A stretch of DNA of 64,000 bases from Demequina iriomotensis (GTDB lineage Bacteria; Actinomycetota; Actinomycetes; Actinomycetales; Demequinaceae): NCBI RefSeq assembly GCF_000971395.1, contig NZ_BBME01000014.1:1-64000 (forward strand), in the 5' to 3' direction. Positions 10,390 through 19,987 of this stretch are shown here, piece by piece. Under the pieces are notes generated by a model that was not told the origin of the DNA, searched no databases, and was given only the letters and a program-made list of their open reading frames with translations. Each line of letters begins with the position of its first letter. The stretch's first letter is position 1. The translations under genes and the position numbers were made by a program.

Positions 10390-11421
10390 CTAACGGCGGC
10401 CCTCCGAACGGGCCACGATCGCGCGCTGCACCACGATGAAGAGCAGCAGCAGCGCACCGACGATGATCTGCATCCACGCCTGCTCGGCACCCATGAAGTT
10501 GATGATCGTCTTGATGGTGCCGTACACCAGCACGCCGATCATCGAGCCGAGCACGAACCCGCGTCCGCCGGTGAGCAGCGTGCCGCCGATCACCACCGCG
10601 GCGATCGCGTCGAGCTCCGTGCCGATGCCGTTGCGGGGGTAGCCCGCGTTGGAGTACGCCGTCAGCAGCAGACCCGCGAGGCCGGCGCACGTGCCGGAGA
10701 TCACGTAGGCGCCGATCTTGGCGCGCCCGACCTTGAGGCCCATGAGCCGCGCCGACTGCTCCGACCCGCCGATCGCGTAGATGGTGCGCCCGAAGCGGGT
10801 GAGGTGCAGGACGAAGGCGGCGATCGCCACGGTCACGAGCGCGATGATGCCCGTCGGCGTGATGACCCAGTCGCCGATCTTGATGCGCGTCGACTGGAGC
10901 CACAGCACCGCATCGTTCTCGACCTTGATCGAGGACAGGCTCACGATGAACGCGAGACCGCGGCCCAGGAACAGGCCCGCGAGCGAGGCGATGAACGGCT
11001 GGACCCCGAAGTACTGCACCAGGACCCCGATGAAGAGGCCGATCGCCGCGCCGCCGAGCAGCATGGCCGGCACCGCGACCCCTACGGGCAGCCCCTCCGC
11101 GAGCAGCTTCGCGCCGAGCATCCCGGTGAACGCCATCACCGAGCCCACCGACAGGTCGATGCCTCCCGTGAGGATCACGAACGTCATGCCGACCGCGAGC
11201 ACCAGCAGGTACGCGTTGTCGATCAGGAGGTTCGAGATGGTGAGCGGCCTGATGAAGTCGCCGCGCAGGAAGATCTCGCCTCCGATGAACAGCAGGACGA
11301 GGATGAAGACCGCCGCGAACGACGGCATCATGCCGCCGTGGCGGCTCAGGAACGTCTGAACCCGGGACGGGCCGTCGTCGCTCGGGCGGCTCTCCGCGCG
11401 CGTCATCGTCATCGCGGCCAT
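10390..11421 (-). CDS. yjfF: Sugar ABC transporter permease (YjfF-like)
   Basis: 343-aa polytopic inner-membrane permease of the BPD_transp_2 (RbsC) family, with about 8-10 hydrophobic helices and the family signature VLAVGMTFVILTGGIDLSVGSV near residues 70-95. The ATG at 11421 overlaps the TGA of the upstream permease (TGATG). It matches YjfF in order (SBP, ATPase, permease, permease). The gene is followed by a 55-nt gap and then the second ATPase. Confidence 0.92.
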   Translation of the reverse strand: MAAMTMTRAESRPSDDGPSRVQTFLSRHGGMMPSFAAVFILVLLFIGGEIFLRGDFIRPLTISNLLIDNAYLLVLAVGMTFVILTGGIDLSVGSVMAFTGMLGAKLLAEGLPVGVAVPAMLLGGAAIGLFIGVLVQYFGVQPFIASLAGLFLGRGLAFIVSLSSIKVENDAVLWLQSTRIKIGDWVITPTGIIALVTVAIAAFVLHLTRFGRTIYAIGGSEQSARLMGLKVGRAKIGAYVISGTCAGLAGLLLTAYSNAGYPRNGIGTELDAIAAVVIGGTLLTGGRGFVLGSMIGVLVYGTIKTIINFMGAEQAWMQIIVGALLLLFIVVQRAIVARSEGRR

Positions 11422-12466
11422 CACGCCACCTCCACCTTGTCGCTGTCCTGGACCCCTGCGCCGCGCGATCGCACGCGCGCGGTCAGCGCGGCGAGGCCGT
11501 CCCTCAGCCGCGCGGACTGCACGATCACGACGATCACCACGACGATCGCGAAGAACACCGGGCTCTGCGCGGACGAGACGCCCAGGAAGAGGATGGTGGA
11601 GTCGAGGGTCTGGATGATGAGCACGCCGACCACGGTGCCGGCGATCGAGAACTTGCCGCCGTTGAGGGACGTGCCGCCGAGCACCACCGCGAGGATCGCG
11701 TAGAGCTCGATGAACACGCCGGCCGCGTTGGCGTCCGCCGCCTTGATGTTGGAGGCGTAGATGAGGCCCGCCACGCCCGCGAGCGTGCCGCTCACGATGT
11801 AGGCGCCCCAGATGATGCTGCGCGAGCGCACGCCCGCAAGGCGGCTCGCCTCGGGGTTGATGCCCACCGCCTCGGTGAGCACGCCGAGCGCGGTGCGGCG
11901 CTCCACCAGGCTGAGGATCACGATCGCCACCACCCCGATGAGGAACGCGAAGGGCAGCGCGAACAGGTAGCCCGAGGCGATGAAGGAGTACGGCTCGGAG
12001 TTGACGGTGGTGATGAATCCGCCCGTGATGAGGAGGGCGACGCCGCGGCCGGCGAGCATCAGCACCAGGGTCGCGATGATCGGCTGGATCCCGACCACGG
12101 AGACCAGGAACCCGTTCCACGCGCCCAGCACCAGCGACACGAGCACGGCGACGATGCACGCGATCAGCACCGTGCCCACGTTGCCCGGGTCCTCGGCCCC
12201 GTCGATGATGGTGAGCGCGACCGCGCCGGAGACGGCCATGATCGCGCCGACCGAGAGGTCGATGCCACGGGTCGCGATGACGATGGTCATCCCGAGCGCC
12301 ACGAGCATGAGAGGCGCCGAGTCGCGCAGGATGCTGATGAGCGGGCCGTAGAGCTCGCCGTCCTGGACGCGGATCTTGATGAACTGCGGCCGTGCGACGG
12401 CGTTGATGACGATGAGCGTCACCAGCGCCACGATCGGCCAGAACAGCCGATGCCGGTAGATGGCGG

Positions 12467-12470
<4 letters not shown>
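11421..12470 (-). CDS. ytfT: Sugar ABC transporter permease (YtfT-like)
   Basis: 349-aa RbsC-family membrane permease with the signature LVALGMTIVIATRGIDLSVGAIM at about residues 56-78 and a hydrophobic core of 8-10 helices. It starts with ATG overlapping the ATPase stop (ATGA at 12470-12467). With the YjfF-like permease it would form the heterodimeric channel for a pentose or hexose such as galactofuranose; the substrate is inferred from the binding protein. Confidence 0.92.
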
Positions 12471-14002
<1,532 letters not shown>

Positions 14003-14037
14003 GAGGGGGCAGCTTTCTGCTCGGTGCCGCGGGTCCG

Positions 14038-14069
14038 CTGCGGGGGCCGGCCTGAGCCGACCCCCGCAG
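14038..14069 (-). terminator. Intra-operon hairpin after the binding-protein gene
   Basis: Arms 14038-14051 and 14056-14069 pair over 14 bp with one mismatch around a 4-nt loop. The hairpin lies between the SBP stop and the ATPase start. It is probably a partial terminator or 3' stabiliser giving excess binding protein, as in many sugar ABC operons. Confidence 0.6.
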
Positions 14070-14107
14070 GTGGAGCCCGCGCCTACAAGGTCACGATCCT
14101 GAGGGGA

Positions 14108-15118
14108 TCAGTACTTGCGGTCCGGCAGCGCCGCCTCGGCCGCGGCCTGGTCGAACGCCAGGTCCTCGACGTACTGCACCGCCTCCACGCTGTCGCCGTT
14201 GACCACGCCGGTCACGGCCGCCGCGACCAGGTCGCCCAGGAGCGGGTTGCACTCGACGATGTAGTTGATCTTGCCGTCGACGAGCGCCTGCATGCCGTCG
14301 TGCACCGCGTCGATCGAGATGATCTTGATGTCCTCGCCCGGGGTCGCACCGGCGGCCTCGATCGCCTCGATGGCACCCAGCGCCATGTCGTCGTTGTGCG
14401 CGTAGACCAGGTCGATGTTGTCGACGCCGTAGTTCTGGATGAAGCCCTCCATGACGGACTTGCCGCCGTCACGGGTGAAGTCACCGGTCTGCGAGTCGAT
14501 CTTCTCGATCATGGTGCCCTCGATGGCGGCGTCGAAGCCCGTCGCACGGTCGTTCGCCGGCGCGGAGCCCGTGGTGCCCTCGAGCACCACCATCTTGGTC
14601 TCGGTGTCGCCGAACTCGGCGGCCGCCCATTCGCCGGCCTTGGTGCCCTCGGCCTCGAAGTCGAGGCCGATCCAGGCCGCGTAGAGGTCCGCCGCGGCGG
14701 ACACGGTGCGGTCCTCGAGGATCACCGGGATGCCGGCGTCCTTGGCCTCCTGGAGCACGTCGTCCCAGCCGTCCTCGACGATGGGCGCGATCACGATCGC
14801 GTCGACGCCCTGGCTGATGAAGCCGCGGACCGCGGCGATCTGCGCGGCAGTGTCGTTGTCCGCCGCGTTGAAGACGAGCTCGAAACCGTTCTCCTCGGAG
14901 AAGGCCGCCTTCATGGACTCGGTGTTGGCCGAGCGCCAACCCGACTCCGAACCCGTCTGCGCGAAGCCGACGACGATCGTGTCGCCGCCGCCACCGCCAC
15001 CGGTGTCGCCGGATGCGTCACCGCTGCTGCCGGTGTCGCCGCCGTCGGAGGAGCACGCCGTGAGCGCGAAGGCCGCGGCCCCCGCGAGCGCCATGCTGGT
15101 GAGGAAACGCTTCTTCAT
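14108..15118 (-). CDS. ytfQ: Galactofuranose-type sugar-binding lipoprotein (YtfQ-like)
   Basis: 336-aa type-I periplasmic-binding protein anchored as a lipoprotein: signal peptide with lipobox LTAC at about residues 19-22, then an acidic/Gly linker. The mature part resembles E. coli YtfQ at several diagnostic places (VGFAQTGSESGWR, AVRGFISQGVDAIVIAP, SQTGDFTRDGGK, VYAHNDDMALGAI), which suggests a furanose sugar ligand. ATG 15118 is chosen for the signal peptide and GGGAGG upstream; the longer in-frame extension crosses the promoter. It is the first gene of the operon. Ligand specificity is inference. Confidence 0.92.
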   Translation of the reverse strand: MKKRFLTSMALAGAAAFALTACSSDGGDTGSSGDASGDTGGGGGGDTIVVGFAQTGSESGWRSANTESMKAAFSEENGFELVFNAADNDTAAQIAAVRGFISQGVDAIVIAPIVEDGWDDVLQEAKDAGIPVILEDRTVSAAADLYAAWIGLDFEAEGTKAGEWAAAEFGDTETKMVVLEGTTGSAPANDRATGFDAAIEGTMIEKIDSQTGDFTRDGGKSVMEGFIQNYGVDNIDLVYAHNDDMALGAIEAIEAAGATPGEDIKIISIDAVHDGMQALVDGKINYIVECNPLLGDLVAAAVTGVVNGDSVEAVQYVEDLAFDQAAAEAALPDRKY

Positions 15119-15172
15119 GGTCAGAACCTCCCTGTCCTGCCCGGCGTCGTTGCCGGATCGAGCGCGTTGCTC

Positions 15173-15196
15173 CACGGCGCCTCCATCGGCGCCGTG
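15173..15196 (-). promoter_or_regulatory. Hairpin in the 5' leader of the sugar-transport mRNA
   Basis: Perfect 9-bp stem (15173-15181 with 15188-15196, 6-nt loop) between the promoter and the Shine-Dalgarno sequence of the binding-protein gene. It could stabilise the 5' end of the transcript; no riboswitch fold is recognised. Confidence 0.4.
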
Positions 15197-15203
15197 CATT
15201 CGC

Positions 15204-15234
15204 ATATTAGCGCTCACATTGTGAGGGTTCACAA
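15204..15234 (-). promoter_or_regulatory. Promoter and LacI-family operator of the sugar operon
   Basis: On the minus strand -35 TTGTGA (15234-15229) and -10 TAATAT (15209-15204) are 19 bp apart. Between and over them lie GTGAGGGTTCAC (15221-15232, GTGA-N4-TCAC), the palindrome CTCACATTGTGAG (15213-15225) and TGAGCGCTAA on the minus strand. These are typical LacI-family operator shapes placed to block RNA polymerase. Confidence 0.65.
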
Positions 15235-15321
15235 GCGGTCCACGGTCACGGTTATGTAACGGATCCTCGGTCACGTACCGCAGCGGGGCCCGGGCGCGGC
15301 ACCATGGTGCCCACGCGGAAT

Positions 15322-15333
15322 GTGAATGCTCAC
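15322..15333. promoter_or_regulatory. Second GTGA-N4-TCAC operator
   Basis: GTGAATGCTCAC repeats the GTGA-N4-TCAC pattern 101 bp upstream of the first site, close to a whole number of helical turns. An auxiliary operator for looping by the operon's LacI protein is plausible. Confidence 0.5.
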
Positions 15334-15360
15334 TTCCCGCTCCACGTGGAGACGCGTGAG

Positions 15361-15396
15361 GGCCCGCGCATCGCTGAGGGGGATGATGCGCGGGCC
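15361..15396 (-). terminator. Hairpin after the GntR-ABC operon
   Basis: A 12-bp perfect stem (15361-15372 with 15385-15396, 12-nt loop) begins just past the permease stop codon at 15407. There is no T-tract. It would separate this operon from the sugar operon promoter. Confidence 0.6.
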
Positions 15397-15406
15397 CGTT
15401 CGCGTG

Positions 15407-16150
15407 TCAGCCGCGCGAGGGCGCCCGCCGGATCACCAGCCAGCCGAGGAGCGCGAGGACGGCGCTCACGGGGAGCGTCCAGGCCATCACCACGGCGAGC
15501 GGGTTGTCGCGGAGGAAGCCGACCAAGGCGTCCCCGCCCGCGCCGACGAGCCACCACACGAAGGCGACCACCGCGAGCGCGAGGCCCGCGAAGTAGGCGT
15601 AGAGACCGTACGCGCGCCACCGCACGAACATCGCGCCGATGAGCGACCCCATCGAGGTGAACAGCAGGTACAGCGCGACGTAGTGGAAGGCGACGACCGC
15701 GAACGGCTCGTCGTAGAGGTACGCGGGGGCGTAGAAGGATCCGTCCAGCCACCACCCGCCCGTCGCGCGCTCGACCAGCGCGAGGAGCCCCAGGCCGATG
15801 CCGTAGCCGAGCGCCATGAGCCCGAAGACGGCGACCGTCCCGACGTAGTAGTCGCGCCGCGTCGCGGAGAGGCCGAGCGCGAACCGGAAGCCCGCGTTCA
15901 TCGCCTGGATCGCGATCACCATCATGTAGATGACCAGCCACGACACACCGCCGGCGTACCGGAACGCCTCGGGCTCGAGGGTGTCGCCGGCGTAGTGGGA
16001 GATGAGGGCCCAGATGGACCACGTGAGCGCGTGGACGCCGAGGAGAACGATCCACGGCAGGATGACGGTGGGCCACGGGTTCGCGACGTGGAGGCGCATC
16101 ACGGCGGCGATGCGCTGGCGGGCGGGGATCTGCGCGGCGAGCGTGGTCAT
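15407..16150 (-). CDS. ABC transporter membrane protein of a YtrA-type operon
   Basis: 247-aa membrane protein with about six hydrophobic helices (for example VILPWIVLLGVHALTWSIWAL, YYVGTVAVFGLMALGYGIGL, AVVMAWTLPVSAVLALLGWL). No characterised signature was recognised. It is translationally coupled to the ATPase by an ATGA overlap at 16150, which makes it the likely permease partner. The ATG at 16150 is used; the frame open upstream of it is a shadow of the ATPase. The substrate is unknown; by analogy with Bacillus YtrABCDEF the system may answer cell-envelope stress. Confidence 0.8.
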   Translation of the reverse strand: MTTLAAQIPARQRIAAVMRLHVANPWPTVILPWIVLLGVHALTWSIWALISHYAGDTLEPEAFRYAGGVSWLVIYMMVIAIQAMNAGFRFALGLSATRRDYYVGTVAVFGLMALGYGIGLGLLALVERATGGWWLDGSFYAPAYLYDEPFAVVAFHYVALYLLFTSMGSLIGAMFVRWRAYGLYAYFAGLALAVVAFVWWLVGAGGDALVGFLRDNPLAVVMAWTLPVSAVLALLGWLVIRRAPSRG

Positions 16151-17034
16151 CACGCCACCTCCTCGTGGACGGGTGCGCCGGTGCGGTGCACGATGAGCTG
16201 CTGAAGGGACACCGGGGCGACCTCGAGCCCCGCCGCCGCCGCGCGCTCCCGCCCCTGGGCGTCGACGCCGGCGACCGTGACCGAGTGGATCCCGGCGATG
16301 CTCTCGCGTCCGAGCACCTCGCGCCCGTCGACGAACGCGTCGACGTCGCTCGCGCGGCCGACGAGCCGCACGGCCGTGCCGCGCAGGTCCTCGGCGGCCG
16401 CGTCGATCTCGAGCCTCCCCTGGTGGATGACGAGGACGTGGTCGAGGAGGTCGGCGGCCTCGTCGATGAGGTGGGTCGACAGCACGATGGTGCGCGGCCG
16501 CCGCGCGTAGTCCGCGAGCAGGCGGTCGTAGAAGACGTGCCGCGCCACCGCGTCGAGGCCCGCGTAGGGCTCGTCGAGCATCGTGAGCTCGGCCCCCGAG
16601 GCGATGCCGACGATGGCGCCGACGGCGGACCGCTGCCCGCGGGACATCTTCTTCATCATCCTGTTGACGGGCACGTCGAAGTCGTCGACCAGCCGCGTCG
16701 CGAGGTGCGCGTCGAAGTGCGGGAAGAACCTCGCCGCGATCGCGAGCACGTGCCGCCCGCGATACGCGTCGGGATAGCTCTGCGACTCCTTGATGAAGCA
16801 CAGCCGCGTCAGCACGCGGGCGTTCTCCACCGGGTCCTCCCCTGCCACGCGCACCGTCCCGGCCGACGCGAAGTCCTGCCCCGAGACGAGGTTCATGAGC
16901 GTGGTCTTGCCCGCGCCGTTGCGCCCGAGCAGGCCCGTCACCCCGCCTTCCTCGACCGCGAAGGTCACGTCGCGGACGGCGTGCACGGACCCGAAGCTTC
17001 GGCTCAGGCCCTGCGCCTCGATCATGGCGGTCAT
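16150..17034 (-). CDS. ABC transporter ATPase (YtrB-like)
   Basis: 294-aa single-domain ABC ATPase: Walker A LLGRNGAGKTTLMN at about residues 35-48, signature MSRGQRSAVGAIVGIA, Walker B LTMLDEPYAGLD, switch His in STHLIDEAADLLD. The C-terminal extension of about 70 aa is typical of drug/peptide-export ATPases. ATG 17034 overlaps the GntR stop (ATGA). It is the middle gene of a regulator-ATPase-permease operon. Confidence 0.9.
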   Translation of the reverse strand: MTAMIEAQGLSRSFGSVHAVRDVTFAVEEGGVTGLLGRNGAGKTTLMNLVSGQDFASAGTVRVAGEDPVENARVLTRLCFIKESQSYPDAYRGRHVLAIAARFFPHFDAHLATRLVDDFDVPVNRMMKKMSRGQRSAVGAIVGIASGAELTMLDEPYAGLDAVARHVFYDRLLADYARRPRTIVLSTHLIDEAADLLDHVLVIHQGRLEIDAAAEDLRGTAVRLVGRASDVDAFVDGREVLGRESIAGIHSVTVAGVDAQGRERAAAAGLEVAPVSLQQLIVHRTGAPVHEEVA

Positions 17035-17390
17035 CGATCCGCCTCCTTCCTGATCATGTCGATGAGCTGCTCGGGTGCGAGCCCGAGCGTCGCGGCGCGC
17101 CGCATGAGCGGCCGCAGGTGCTGGTCGCGGAACTCGTCGCGGCGCGCCGCGAGCAGCACGGCGCGCGCGCCGGTCGCGACGAACATCCCGATGCCGCGGC
17201 GCTTGTAGAGCACCCCGGCGTCGACGAGCCGGTTGACGCCCTTGAGCGCCGTGGCCGGGTTGATGCGGTGGAAGGCCGCGAGCTCGTTGATCGACGGTAC
17301 CTGCGACTCCTCGGGCATCGACCCGTCGAGGATGCGCGCCTCGAGCGCCTCAGCGATCTGCTGGAACAGCGGCCGGCCGTCGTCCACCAC
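17031..17390 (-). CDS. GntR family regulator, YtrA subfamily
   Basis: 119-aa short GntR protein: winged helix-turn-helix (residues about 5-75, with SINELAAFHRINPATALKGVNRLVDAGVLYKRRG) and a brief C-terminal dimerisation helix instead of a ligand domain, the mark of YtrA-type repressors that control ABC exporters. The start is GTG at 17390 (a second GTG follows) with GGGAGG upstream. A perfect palindrome 14 nt upstream is the presumed autoregulatory operator. Confidence 0.92.
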   Translation of the reverse strand: MVDDGRPLFQQIAEALEARILDGSMPEESQVPSINELAAFHRINPATALKGVNRLVDAGVLYKRRGIGMFVATGARAVLLAARRDEFRDQHLRPLMRRAATLGLAPEQLIDMIRKEADR

Positions 17391-17403
17391 GCCTCCCGGT
17401 TCA

Positions 17404-17431
17404 TTGGTTAGTTACTTCACTAACTAACCAA
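17404..17431. promoter_or_regulatory. Perfect 28-bp palindrome, GntR/YtrA operator
   Basis: The left arm TTGGTTAGTTA, spacer CTTCAC and right arm TAACTAACCAA are exact reverse complements over 11 bp each. The site is strikingly AT-rich for this genome and sits immediately upstream of the GntR gene, where it must overlap the promoter. Confidence 0.8.
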
Positions 17432-17601
17432 CCATGCGGGTGGACGCGTGTCAACCCCGCGATTCCCGATGACATGAGTGAAAGGAGGGGACGATGCGGC
17501 GGACGCGAGGCGCGCAAAGGTCACCCTCGTCGCTCGTCCACCATGTGTCATCGGGAATCGCCCGGCGGCCGGCGTCGGTGCGGCTCGATAGGGTGAAGGG
17601 C

Positions 17602-18219
17602 ATGACCGACACCCCCCTCGTCTGGATCGACTGCGAGATGACGGGCCTCGACGTGGGCGCCGACGCCCTGGTCGAGGTCGCCTGCCTCGTCACCGACTCC
17701 GACCTCAACATCCAGGGAGACGGCGTCTCCGTGGTGATCAAGCCGTCCGATGCCGCGCTTGCCGGCATGGGCGACTTCGTGCGCACGATGCACGAGACCT
17801 CCGGGCTGCTGCCCGAGCTCGAGCACGGCACCACCATGGAGGACGCTCAGGAGCAGGTGCTCGCCTACATCAAGCAGCACGTCCCCGTCGCCGGGAAGTC
17901 GCCCCTCGCGGGCAACACGGTGGGCATGGACCGCATGTTCCTCGAGCGCGACATGCCCGACGTCATCGGTCACCTGCACTACCGCGTCGTCGACGTCAGC
18001 TCGATCAAGGAGCTGGTCCGCCGCTGGTACCCGCGCGTGTTCTTCCAGGCCCCTGCCAAGACCGGCGGCCACCGCGCGCTCGGCGACATCCGCGACTCGA
18101 TCACGGAGCTGCGCTACTACCGCGAGACCGTGCTGGTCCCGCTGCCCGGACCGGACTCGGACCAGGCGAAGGAGGCCGCGGCCCGCGTCGCCCCCGACGC
18201 GTCACCTGCAGCCTCGTAG
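17602..18219 (+). CDS. orn: Oligoribonuclease
   Basis: 205-aa DEDDh 3'-5' exoribonuclease that degrades 2-5 nt RNA and linear dinucleotides such as pGpG. Catalytic motifs are visible: D and E in WIDCEMTGLD (residues 8-17), D in GNTVGMDRMFLERDMP, and H and D in HRALGDIRDSI. The length is slightly above the usual 180-200 because of an Ala/Asp/Pro tail. ATG 17602 lies 7 nt after TAGGGT, so the mRNA is probably leaderless. The preceding gap (17432-17601) holds one GGACGATGC motif and no gene. Confidence 0.97.
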   Translation: MTDTPLVWIDCEMTGLDVGADALVEVACLVTDSDLNIQGDGVSVVIKPSDAALAGMGDFVRTMHETSGLLPELEHGTTMEDAQEQVLAYIKQHVPVAGKSPLAGNTVGMDRMFLERDMPDVIGHLHYRVVDVSSIKELVRRWYPRVFFQAPAKTGGHRALGDIRDSITELRYYRETVLVPLPGPDSDQAKEAAARVAPDASPAAS

Positions 18220-18255
18220 ACCCGGTACACTGGTCTCCGTCCCGCGAGGGACGAT

Positions 18256-18332
18256 GGTGGCTATAGCTCAGTTGGTAGAGCATCGCGTTGTGGTCGCGAG
18301 GGCCGCGGGTTCAAGTCCCGTTAGCCACCCCA
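18256..18332 (+). tRNA. tRNA-His (anticodon GTG)
   Basis: Acceptor GTGGCTA/TAGCCAC, anticodon loop TTGTGGT, T arm CGGG TTCAAGT CCCG, and encoded CCA at 18330-18332. The discriminator is C73 and a G stands at position -1 (18256), the histidine identity element. Confidence 0.97.
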
Positions 18333-18336
18333 TCTC

Positions 18337-18367
18337 GAAGGCCCCGGCGGTTCGCGCCGGGGCCTTC
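18337..18367 (+). terminator. Terminator of tRNA-His
   Basis: A 13-bp perfect stem (18337-18349 with 18355-18367, 5-nt loop) starts 5 nt after the tRNA. Confidence 0.85.
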
Positions 18368-18433
18368 GGCGTTCCCGCACGCGCCGACTATCCTTGCGAG
18401 GGCGCCGACGCGGCGCACGACGAAGGAGGACAC

Positions 18434-19099
18434 ATGCTCGCAGGGCTCACAGGAGCCGGGCTCGCCGCCGCGGCGGGCCTCAACGCGTTCATCCCGCTCG
18501 TCATGGTCGGGCTCTTCGCGCGCTTCACGGACTTCATCGTGCTGAGCCCTCAGCTCGACTGGCTCGCCTCGTGGCCCGCGATCATCATCGGCCTGCTGCT
18601 GCTCGCGGCGGAGCTGGTGCTCGACAAGATCCCCGGCGTCGACCACATCAACGACCTGCTGCAGTCGCTCGTGCGGCCCCTGGTCGGAGGCGTGATCTTC
18701 GCCGCCACCGCCGCGTCCCAGGTGGTCGAGCAGAGCCAGTTCTGGAAGGACAACCCGCTCATTGCGGGCATCGTCGGCGCGCTGATCGCGTTCGGCGTCC
18801 ATGCCGCGAAGTCCGCGTCGCGCCCGTCCGTGAACGCCGCCACCGCGGGCACCGGCGCGCCCGTCGCATCGTTCGCCGAGGATGCCACCGCGGTCGCGCT
18901 CAGCCTCGTCGCGATCTTCGTCCCGTGGCTCGTCGTGCTCGTGCTCATCGCGATGGCCGCGGTGTTCTACCGCATCGTCACCACGGGACGCCGGCGCCGC
19001 AGGCGCCGCGCCCAGCTCGAGGCCGAGGAGCGCGCCGAGCGCGAGGAACGCGCCGCCGCGGGCATCAAGACGCCGTGGTGGCGGGGCCGCTGGCGTTGA
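18434..19099 (+). CDS. DUF4126 family membrane protein
   Basis: 221-aa protein of unknown function. The N-terminus MLAGLTGAGLAAAAGLNAFIPL and the phrase LVLDKIPGVDHINDLLQ are typical of the DUF4126 family. About five hydrophobic segments are followed by an Arg-rich cytosolic tail (TTGRRRRRRRAQLEAEERAEREER) and a Trp-rich end. GGAGGA stands 4 nt before ATG 18434. It is flanked by tRNA-His and a convergent osmolyte ABC gene. No role is proposed. Confidence 0.85.
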   Translation: MLAGLTGAGLAAAAGLNAFIPLVMVGLFARFTDFIVLSPQLDWLASWPAIIIGLLLLAAELVLDKIPGVDHINDLLQSLVRPLVGGVIFAATAASQVVEQSQFWKDNPLIAGIVGALIAFGVHAAKSASRPSVNAATAGTGAPVASFAEDATAVALSLVAIFVPWLVVLVLIAMAAVFYRIVTTGRRRRRRRAQLEAEERAEREERAAAGIKTPWWRGRWR

Positions 19100-19146
19100 T
19101 GGCACGTCGGGCACCGCGGCGGGGCCGCTGGCGCTGAGCCCCGCGC

Positions 19147-19166
19147 GCATCGTCCGGGGACGATGC
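19147..19166. terminator. Hairpin built from two inverted GGACGATGC motifs
   Basis: GCATCGTCC (19147-19155), GG, then GGACGATGC (19158-19166) form a near-continuous hairpin between the convergent DUF4126 and ABC genes. It is the only place in the window where two copies of the over-represented 9-mer face each other. Confidence 0.55.
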
Positions 19167-19172
19167 GACCCG

Positions 19173-19928
19173 TCAGGCCGCGGGCGCCTCGCCGAAGTCG
19201 GCCAGGAAGTCCGCGACGAAGTCGTTGGCGGGCGCACCCGTCACCTCGCCGGGCGTGCCGAGCTGCTCGAGCACCCCGCCCCTCGACAGCACGGCGATGC
19301 GGTCCGCGAGCAGGACAGCCTCGCGGATGTCGTGCGTCACCATCACCACGGTGGTGCCCAGCTCGCGCTGGAGGGCCTGGAACTCGCGCTGGAGCCGGCG
19401 CCTGCCCTGCGGGTCGACGGCGCCGAACGGCTCGTCCATGAGCAGCACGGGCGGCCGCGCCGCGAGCGCGCGGGCCACGCCGACGCGCTGACGCTCGCCC
19501 CCCGACAGCTCGTGCGGATAGCGCGCCCCGTAGGTCGCGTGTGGCAGGCCCACGAGCTCGAGGAGCTCGTCGACCCTCGCGCGCGTGCGCTCCTTGTCCC
19601 AACCGAGCAGCCCCGGCACGGTCGCGACGTTCTGCGCGACGGTGCGGTGCGGGAACAGTCCCACATGCTGGATGACGTAGCCGATGCCGCGCCGCAGCTC
19701 GACGGGATCCTGACCCATGACGTCCTCGCCGCCGAGCAGGATCCGCCCCGAGGTGGGCTCGACGAGGCGGTTGATCATGCGCAGCGTGGTCGACTTCCCG
19801 CACCCCGACGGGCCGACGAGCGCGAGCACCTCCCCCGCGCGCGCCTCGAGGTCGAGCGCGCCCACGGCGACGGTGCCGTCGGGGTAGACCTTGTGCACCC
19901 GCTCGAGCCGGATCCCGGTGGTGTCCAT
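19173..19928 (-). CDS. Osmolyte/choline ABC transporter ATPase (OpuCA-like)
   Basis: 251-aa ABC ATPase. Walker A GPSGCGKST is at about residues 39-47, the Q-loop region is VIQHVGLFPHRTVAQNV, the signature is LSGGERQRVGVARA, and Walker B is VLLMDEPFGAVD, all close to OpuCA/ProV. It is shorter than OpuCA because the C-terminal CBS domains are absent, so the usual ionic-strength sensor is missing. ATG 19928 lies 6 nt after TACGGT on the minus strand (leaderless). It is divergent from its permease and SBP genes, with only 59 nt between the starts. Confidence 0.9.
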   Translation of the reverse strand: MDTTGIRLERVHKVYPDGTVAVGALDLEARAGEVLALVGPSGCGKSTTLRMINRLVEPTSGRILLGGEDVMGQDPVELRRGIGYVIQHVGLFPHRTVAQNVATVPGLLGWDKERTRARVDELLELVGLPHATYGARYPHELSGGERQRVGVARALAARPPVLLMDEPFGAVDPQGRRRLQREFQALQRELGTTVVMVTHDIREAVLLADRIAVLSRGGVLEQLGTPGEVTGAPANDFVADFLADFGEAPAA

Positions 19929-19987
19929 CGGTCCACCGTAGCGCGACGGCCCGACCGCGCCGGATGCGCGGCGTGTACGGTCGAGGG

